In this document: positions 16,283 to 20,245 of the stretch, in pieces
How positions within the stretch are numbered: position 1 is the first letter of the stretch
Layout: each line of letters starts with the position of its first letter
DNA from: Verrucomicrobiia bacterium
GTDB lineage: Bacteria; Verrucomicrobiota; Verrucomicrobiae; Limisphaerales; UBA11358
Assembly (NCBI GenBank): GCA_030042375.1
Contig: JASHZU010000289.1
Location: 1 to 20,245 of the forward strand
Reading direction: 5' to 3'
DNA: 20,245 nt
Notes under the pieces: model-generated
The model's input: only the letters and a program-made list of their open reading frames with translations
Database searches by the model: none
Told to the model about the DNA's origin: nothing
Translations under genes and position numbers: made by a program

Positions 16283-16352
16283 CGTGTGTAGGGTTGATGA
16301 GCCTTTGCTTATTTCTGTTTTGCTGGGTCAATTCGTTACCAATTTCGTGCAT
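16254..16352 (-). CDS. Possible 32-codon leader ORF overlapping the start of the 1698-aa gene (doubtful)
   Basis: An ATG at 16352 follows AAAAAAGGAGGG on the minus strand, the strongest Shine-Dalgarno sequence in this intergenic region, and opens a 32-aa hydrophilic frame (MHEIGNELTQ...) that ends at 16254, inside the next gene and in a different frame from it. The spacing between the Shine-Dalgarno and the ATG is only about one base, too short for efficient use, so this may be chance. If translated it would be a coupled leader peptide for the operon. Confidence 0.2.
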   Translation of the reverse strand: MHEIGNELTQQNRNKQRLINPTHDEKFSNILF

Positions 16353-16378
16353 CCCTCCTTTTTTGTCATGTCGTCCGA

Positions 16379-16409
16379 AGTATAGACAGCAGCCGGAGTT
16401 TGACTTGAA
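16379..16409 (-). promoter_or_regulatory. Candidate promoter of the glycan operon
   Basis: The minus strand has TATACT at 16384-16379; upstream the best -35 is weak (TTCAAG at 16409-16404, 19-base spacing). Initiation would be near 16372, giving a leader of about 90 bases that contains the AAGGAGGG element. The weak -35 would suit an activator-dependent promoter. It overlaps the -35 of the opposite promoter candidate. Confidence 0.25.
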
Positions 16410-16428
16410 GCTCTGAAGCCCTTAGGTT
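16400..16428 (+). promoter_or_regulatory. Candidate promoter of the kinase/regulator operon
   Basis: TTGACT (16400-16405) is followed after 17 bases by TAGGTT (16423-16428), which matches the key first, second and last positions of a -10 box. The kinase ATG is at 16489, so the leader would be about 55 bases. The -10 is overlapped by the palindrome at 16425-16444. Confidence 0.35.
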
Positions 16429-16444
16429 GGGCCTAAACCCAACC
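16425..16444. promoter_or_regulatory. Palindrome in the divergent promoter region, possible operator
   Basis: Perfect arms GGTTGGG (16425-16431) and CCCAACC (16438-16444) with a 6-base centre; a second shorter inverted repeat TTAGG/CCTAA is nested in it. It covers the -10/start region of the kinase promoter candidate, so binding there would repress or autoregulate the two-component system. Its outer GGTT...AACC resembles the palindrome at 149-169, with the spacer one base longer. Confidence 0.45.
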
Positions 16445-16488
16445 GTTCGATACGATAAAAAAATCTGGCCGGGTGACCGCAGAAAATA

Positions 16489-19218
16489 ATGTCAGACATT
16501 CGCGCAATCATTGGATTCCTGGGGATGATGATTTTATTTCCGCATGTCCCCGTATCTGCAGCCGACGAACCAGCTTCTTCCAATCTGCCTCCCGTATTAC
16601 GCATTATCGCAGGCCAGCCCATCAGTTTTAGCCAGCGAAATTATCCCGCCGAAGCCGAGGGGATCGTGACTTTTGTCGGCCGGCACGGTCCGGCGGCCTA
16701 TTTGGAAATCGGGTCTGAAACCGGACGAGTTCCAATAACGGTGGATGACGCGAATGATTATCTTACTGATTTGCTCTTAAAAAGCCGCATTCAGGCCCAA
16801 GGCAGCTGCCAGCCGGTCCGAAACAGCGTAGCAGGTGAAATCGTTGGCACTCTTCGCGTGACTAATGCCAATGATATTACCATTCTGCAACTTCCGGAAG
16901 AGACCTGGCAACGATACCCGCTTTGCCCCATCCAGAATTCAGAAACAAATGAGGGGATCATCCACCTGCGAGGCACTGTGAAATCTGTCGATGAGGGTCG
17001 CAGTCTTTTACTGACCAACGATAGTGGGCAGATTACTGTAATTTCCCCCCTGAGTGATTCTAAATTAGCGGGAACCACCCTTGAAGTACTGGGCATATGG
17101 AACCAGCAGGGACCAGAAAAAACTTTCCAAAATGTTTTTTTCAGGCCTGTGGCTAGCGTTGACAATCGGACATCATTACCCACGTTGACAACCACGGAGC
17201 AGGTTCGCTGGCTGACTCCGCAGGAAGCGGCCCGGCAATATCCAGTGAAGGTGCATGCTGTCGTCACTTTTCTGCTTGGCACCGGAAAGGATGCCACCGG
17301 AAATCTCCAGGACGGTACCGGCGGCATTTACGCCTGGCATTTGGTCTCATCCTCTTCCAAAACAACTATTAAGCCTGGTGATTTTTGTGATATTGAAGGT
17401 CATACGTCCCCCGGCGGTTTTTCCCCGGGAATCGAATGTCGCAGAGTAAGGGTTTTAGGCCGGGGAGAATTCCCCGACCCCGCACGGCCCACATGGAACG
17501 AATTGGCCAGCGGCAGCCTGGATGCCCAATGGGTAGAGCTTGAAGGCATCGTCTTAAACACAACCAATCAGCATATGGAAATCCGGGTTCAAGGTGGGGA
17601 TATTTCCTGCTATATACCCGACGGAAACAGTCTACAGCAGTTTTCCAATGCGGTTGTCCGTGTGCGTGGCGTTGTCGTTTCCGACTGGGACCAATTCCGA
17701 CACGTCACCGGTCTGCATCTGAATCTCCCCTCCGAAGAATTTATCTCACTGGAAATGCCGGCGCCGGGTGATCCGTTTTCACTCGAGGCCAAGCCAATTA
17801 AAGACCTGCTGTTTTATAACCCGGGAGAATCTGGATTTCGTCGCGAAAAAATTGCCGGCCAAATCATTGGCCAACGGTCAGGTGTTTATTATTTAACCGA
17901 CGGCACAAATGGGTTGCGGTTGCTTCCGAAAGACGATGTTAAACTTGTGACCGGCGACATCGTCGAGGCCGTGGGATTTCCTGAAATAGACAACTCAACG
18001 GCCCCGCCCCGGCTGACGCTGCGGGAAGCGGCTGTCCGAATAACCGGAAGCGGGCCGTTGCCGGCGCCGTTAAATATTGCGCCGGATGATTTGCTGAATA
18101 GCGAATATGATTCAACCCTTGTTCGCCTGGATGCAGAACTGGTTCATTCCGAAATTTACGGCCACAACCAGGTACTGGAATTGGAAGCCGGCGCACGAAC
18201 GGTTTTTGCCCGATTAAACGTGGCGGCCGGAAGCCTTCCACAATTACCACCGGGCAGCCAAGCGCAACTCACTGGCGTCTATGCCCTGAACGATGACGCG
18301 TCAAATGATCGCGCACAGACCGGCCCTTTTGAACTGCTGCTCAATTCGCCGGACGATTTAAAGGTGCTCTCCCTGCCCTCCTGGTGGACCAGCCAACATA
18401 CCATTATGGTTGTCAGCGGAATGGCGGTCGTGATTTTGCTGGGGCTGATTTGGATTGCCCTGTTGCGACAGCAGGTGGACCGGCGGACAGTGCAATTGTC
18501 CACCGCTAACCGCTCGCTGGAGGCGGAAATCGCGGAACGCAAACGAACAGAGAACGAATTGGTCCAGACACGTCTCCAACATTTGGTCGAACAAGAACGG
18601 ACGCGTATCGCCCGGGACATCCATGACGAGCTGGGAAGCAATCTTTCCCAAATCCGCCTCCTCAGCGAAATGGCCCTTTCGCAAAAGGATTCGCCATCAG
18701 AAACGTCCATCAGCGCCGGGAAAATTTCCGCCAAAGCGCTCGAAGCGACCAGCGTACTCGATGAAATCGTTTGGGCAGTGGACCCGCAAAATGACACCCT
18801 CGAAAGTTTGTTGAATTATCTTTTCAATTTCGCCTCGGATTATCTTTCCCTGGCGAACATCCGTTTTCGCATCGACGCGCCTACACAAATACCTCCTCAT
18901 ACATTGACCGCGCAGACCCGCCACCAACTTTATATGGCATTCAAGGAAACCCTGACAAACATCGTCAATCACGCCAATGCGACGGAAGTGTGGATTCGCC
19001 TGTCATTGGAAGCAGATTCCGCTTCTTTCACCGTCGAAGATAATGGTCGCGGTTTTGATCTCTCATCCGGAACTGTTGAATCTCCCGGAGCCAATGGATT
19101 GAGTAACATGCGCCAGCGATTTAGTGAAATCGGCGGGCAATTTACTTTTGAAAGCACCCCCGGCAAAGGCACACGCGTGAAGTTTGTTTTGCCATTAACC
19201 AACGGGACCATCACGTGA
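16489..19218 (+). CDS. Membrane-bound sensor histidine kinase (HisKA_3/HATPase) with repeated OB-like periplasmic modules
   Basis: A 909-aa two-component kinase. Signal peptide about 1-25 (PVSAAD). The long periplasmic part (about 30-630) contains six stretches of one pattern, a hydrophobic-G-x-V strand then a strand near (q)DGTGGI: about 55-86, 157-186, 252-285, 347-377, 455-480 and 543-577. These look like successive OB-fold-type small beta-barrels. One transmembrane helix lies at about 637-659, then a coiled-coil linker (663-705). The dimerisation/phosphoacceptor site is RIARDIHDELG with His712, and the ATPase domain has an N-box near 820-829 (KETLTNIVNHAN), DNGRGFD (851-857), GLSNMRQR and GKGTRVKF. 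It should phosphorylate the response regulator encoded next, whose start overlaps its stop (GTGA). The gene is divergent from the glycan operon, suggesting it senses a related saccharide or envelope signal. No Shine-Dalgarno at the ATG; the signal peptide supports this start. Kinase call very strong, ligand unknown. Confidence 0.92.
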   Translation: MSDIRAIIGFLGMMILFPHVPVSAADEPASSNLPPVLRIIAGQPISFSQRNYPAEAEGIVTFVGRHGPAAYLEIGSETGRVPITVDDANDYLTDLLLKSRIQAQGSCQPVRNSVAGEIVGTLRVTNANDITILQLPEETWQRYPLCPIQNSETNEGIIHLRGTVKSVDEGRSLLLTNDSGQITVISPLSDSKLAGTTLEVLGIWNQQGPEKTFQNVFFRPVASVDNRTSLPTLTTTEQVRWLTPQEAARQYPVKVHAVVTFLLGTGKDATGNLQDGTGGIYAWHLVSSSSKTTIKPGDFCDIEGHTSPGGFSPGIECRRVRVLGRGEFPDPARPTWNELASGSLDAQWVELEGIVLNTTNQHMEIRVQGGDISCYIPDGNSLQQFSNAVVRVRGVVVSDWDQFRHVTGLHLNLPSEEFISLEMPAPGDPFSLEAKPIKDLLFYNPGESGFRREKIAGQIIGQRSGVYYLTDGTNGLRLLPKDDVKLVTGDIVEAVGFPEIDNSTAPPRLTLREAAVRITGSGPLPAPLNIAPDDLLNSEYDSTLVRLDAELVHSEIYGHNQVLELEAGARTVFARLNVAAGSLPQLPPGSQAQLTGVYALNDDASNDRAQTGPFELLLNSPDDLKVLSLPSWWTSQHTIMVVSGMAVVILLGLIWIALLRQQVDRRTVQLSTANRSLEAEIAERKRTENELVQTRLQHLVEQERTRIARDIHDELGSNLSQIRLLSEMALSQKDSPSETSISAGKISAKALEATSVLDEIVWAVDPQNDTLESLLNYLFNFASDYLSLANIRFRIDAPTQIPPHTLTAQTRHQLYMAFKETLTNIVNHANATEVWIRLSLEADSASFTVEDNGRGFDLSSGTVESPGANGLSNMRQRFSEIGGQFTFESTPGKGTRVKFVLPLTNGTIT

Positions 19219-19859
19219 GTGTGAGCCTCTCCATCGTTGAAGATAAAGCCGGCTTCCGGGAAAGCCTGGCCCAGATGCTGGCGAAGGCTCCGGGCTACCG
19301 CTGCCTGCACACTTACAGCTCCGCTGAAGATGCCTTGCGGGGAATTCCCCATACCCCGCCGGACGTTGTGCTTATGGACATTAACCTGCCCGGGATGAGC
19401 GGCGTGGAATGCGTTCAGCAACTCCATACCCTTGCGCCGCAAGTTCGCGTCATCATGCTGACCGTGTATGAAAATACTGAAAATATTTATGCTGCTCTCA
19501 AAGCGGGCGCCAGTGGTTATCTCTTAAAACGAACCTCGCCGGCCAAATTGCTCGAAGCCATCCAGGATGTTGTGGAAGGCGGCGCACCGATGAGCAGTGC
19601 GATTGCCCGAAAAGTCGTTCAGTCTTTCCGCGATCCTGCGCCCACCGGCGCAAAATGGGAAAACCTATCGAGCCGCGAACAGGAAGTCCTGGACATGCTG
19701 GCCAAAGGTTATCTTTATAAAGAAATTTCCGACCAGCTTCATTTGGGCTTGGGCACGATCAAAACTTATATCCGGCGCATTTACGAAAAACTCCACGTCC
19801 AATCCCGCACGGAAGCCGTGCTCAAATATCTGGGGCAGGAAAATCCTAAATCACGTTGA
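19215..19859 (+). CDS. NarL/FixJ-type response regulator (REC + LuxR HTH)
   Basis: A 214-aa cytoplasmic DNA-binding regulator. The receiver domain (about 4-120) has the acidic pair Glu9-Asp10, phosphoacceptor Asp55 in VLMDINLPG, Thr83 in IMLTVYE and Lys105 in YLLKR, so all key residues are present. The LuxR-type helix-turn-helix is at about 152-208 (LSSREQEVLDMLAKG, EISDQLHLGLGTIKTYI, IYEKLHVQSRTEAV). Phosphorylation by the adjacent kinase should promote dimerisation and DNA binding; likely targets are the divergent promoters and possibly its own. The start is GTG at 19215, overlapping the kinase stop by four bases, so the pair should be made together. It is the last gene before the right copy of the 154-bp repeat. 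Confidence 0.93.
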   Translation: MSVSLSIVEDKAGFRESLAQMLAKAPGYRCLHTYSSAEDALRGIPHTPPDVVLMDINLPGMSGVECVQQLHTLAPQVRVIMLTVYENTENIYAALKAGASGYLLKRTSPAKLLEAIQDVVEGGAPMSSAIARKVVQSFRDPAPTGAKWENLSSREQEVLDMLAKGYLYKEISDQLHLGLGTIKTYIRRIYEKLHVQSRTEAVLKYLGQENPKSR

Positions 19860-19886
19860 TGCTGTTAACCCAAAACCCTTATTTTT

Positions 19887-20040
19887 ATGGTGCCGACGGA
19901 GGGGGTCGAAGCCAAATCAAGGGTCTTCGCTCACCTGCTCAAACATGCGTCCAAGCACCATGAATATTGGCGATGATGCACTTTGGACTAGGGCGGGTCA
20001 AGGAGAAGATTTTGGCCTATTTATGCACCAAAACGTGCAT
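19887..20040 (+). repeat. 154-bp flanking direct repeat, right copy
   Basis: Ungapped match to 348-501, same orientation and exactly the same length, ending in the same 18-base hairpin ATGCACCAAAACGTGCAT. It begins 27 bases after the response-regulator stop. Bases 19888-19910 (TGG, 1 base, 7 bases, GAGGG, GGTCGAA) have the spacing of a tRNA 3' end read on the opposite strand, but the T-stem cannot pair and no 5' acceptor strand was found, so this is at most a relic. A 29-codon frame (19887-19976) opens at the first base; five codons differ from the left copy, only two silently, which does not favour a conserved peptide. Confidence 0.85.
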
Positions 20041-20044
20041 AGAG

Positions 20045-20064
20045 TGTGACAACATTGTGACAAC
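20045..20064. repeat. Two short direct repeats TGTGACAAC
   Basis: TGTGACAAC occurs at 20045-20053 and 20056-20064, an 11-base period that places both on one face of the helix. The second copy contains the odd palindrome TTGT-G-ACAA. It starts four bases after the right 154-bp repeat. Could be a protein binding site; only two units, so chance is not excluded. Confidence 0.4.
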
Positions 20065-20073
20065 AAATTGGAA

Positions 20074-20096
20074 GGGGGCGGGGGGGTCGCTCGGGG
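20074..20096 (+). other. G-rich run with quadruplex-forming pattern
   Basis: Runs of 5, 7 and 4 G separated by one C and by TCGCTC; the 7-G run can be split to give four G-tracts with loops of 1 to 6 bases. It fits the usual G-quadruplex pattern on the plus strand. No gene is seen to depend on it. Confidence 0.4.
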
Positions 20097-20245
20097 CTGG
20101 CGGACTAACTTGTGTGATTGGTCAGCGCGAAAGCAGAATTTTAGCAAAAGTGTTGGTAGAGCCTGTCAAAAAGCTTCTTTTCATTTTGCCGTAACGCCCG
20201 GCAGAATTATTTCAGTGTTCTGTCGTACATCTGCTACTTTTCCAC
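20097..20245. other. Right-edge non-coding stretch
   Basis: No credible gene was found here. A 75-aa frame crossing 19967-20194 has no ribosome site, lies partly in the 154-bp repeat and resembles nothing known. The minus strand holds a perfect TTGACA near 20164-20169 followed only by poor -10 choices, so a promoter for a leftward transcript is not supported. Confidence 0.5.

Noticed and set aside
19888..19910. tRNA gene on the minus strand at the repeat edge
   Set aside because: The CCA complement, spacing and TCGAA loop fit, but the T-stem does not pair, the invariant base after the loop is wrong, and no acceptor partner (CGTCGGC) or anticodon arm was found.
19887..19976. Small ORF beginning at the first base of each 154-bp repeat (29 codons right, 25 left)
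   Set aside because: Frames stop at different points, three of five changed codons are non-silent, and no ribosome site precedes either ATG. Similar MVPxEGVE-type readings arise by chance from tRNA-3'-like DNA.
20105..20169. Leftward promoter at the right edge based on a perfect TTGACA on the minus strand
   Set aside because: The only TAAAAT-like -10 is 20 bases away, and the transcript would run head-on into the regulator operon without any gene on that strand nearby.
19967..20194. 75-aa frame after the response regulator as a gene
   Set aside because: It overlaps the repeat, has no ribosome site, shows no domain-like pattern and runs through the low-complexity G tract.

Overview
The window looks like a chromosomal stretch from a free-living Verrucomicrobiota bacterium (Pedosphaera/Limisphaerales-like; inference). 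The clues are a pseudopilin of the [18 protein letters not shown] type with a C-terminal DGH motif, giant secreted proteins rich in autotransporter-associated beta-strand (PATR) repeats, a short C-terminal beta-rich module ending in FYLLQxP or FYRVQQ on three proteins, start sites with weak or absent Shine-Dalgarno sequences, and a histidine kinase with a large beta-rich sensor followed by a HisKA_3 domain. No plasmid, phage, transposase, rRNA, intact tRNA or CRISPR feature was seen.

Layout. (1) 1-76, minus: the 5' end of a secreted or lipoprotein gene leaving the left edge, with candidate promoters and a palindrome upstream. (2) 348-501: the left copy of a 154-bp direct repeat. (3) 520-16282, minus: five co-oriented genes. 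In transcription order they are a 1698-aa duplicated-domain/FN3/PATR exoprotein, a pseudopilin, a 1070-aa clan GH-D alpha-galactosidase-like enzyme, a 1662-aa double beta-helix/ricin-lectin/PATR exoprotein, and a 499-aa GH43 exo-beta-1,3-galactanase-like enzyme with a CBM32-type domain. The last three are joined by 4-base stop/start overlaps (ATGA, GTGA). (4) 16283-16488: a divergent promoter region with overlapping promoter candidates and a palindrome. (5) 16489-19859, plus: a sensor kinase and a NarL-type response regulator overlapping by GTGA. (6) 19887-20040: the right copy of the 154-bp repeat, same orientation, followed by short repeats and a G-rich run.

Working model (inference): the two-component system senses something in the periplasm and controls the divergent operon. 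That operon exports two enzymes able to act on galactose-containing plant or algal polysaccharide (arabinogalactan side chains and beta-1,3-galactan backbone fit best), with two very large beta-solenoid proteins and a pseudopilin as possible surface scaffold or export partners. The two PATR proteins end without an autotransporter barrel, so how they leave the cell is open. The whole locus is bracketed by the 154-bp repeats, each lying just after the last gene of one of the two operons.
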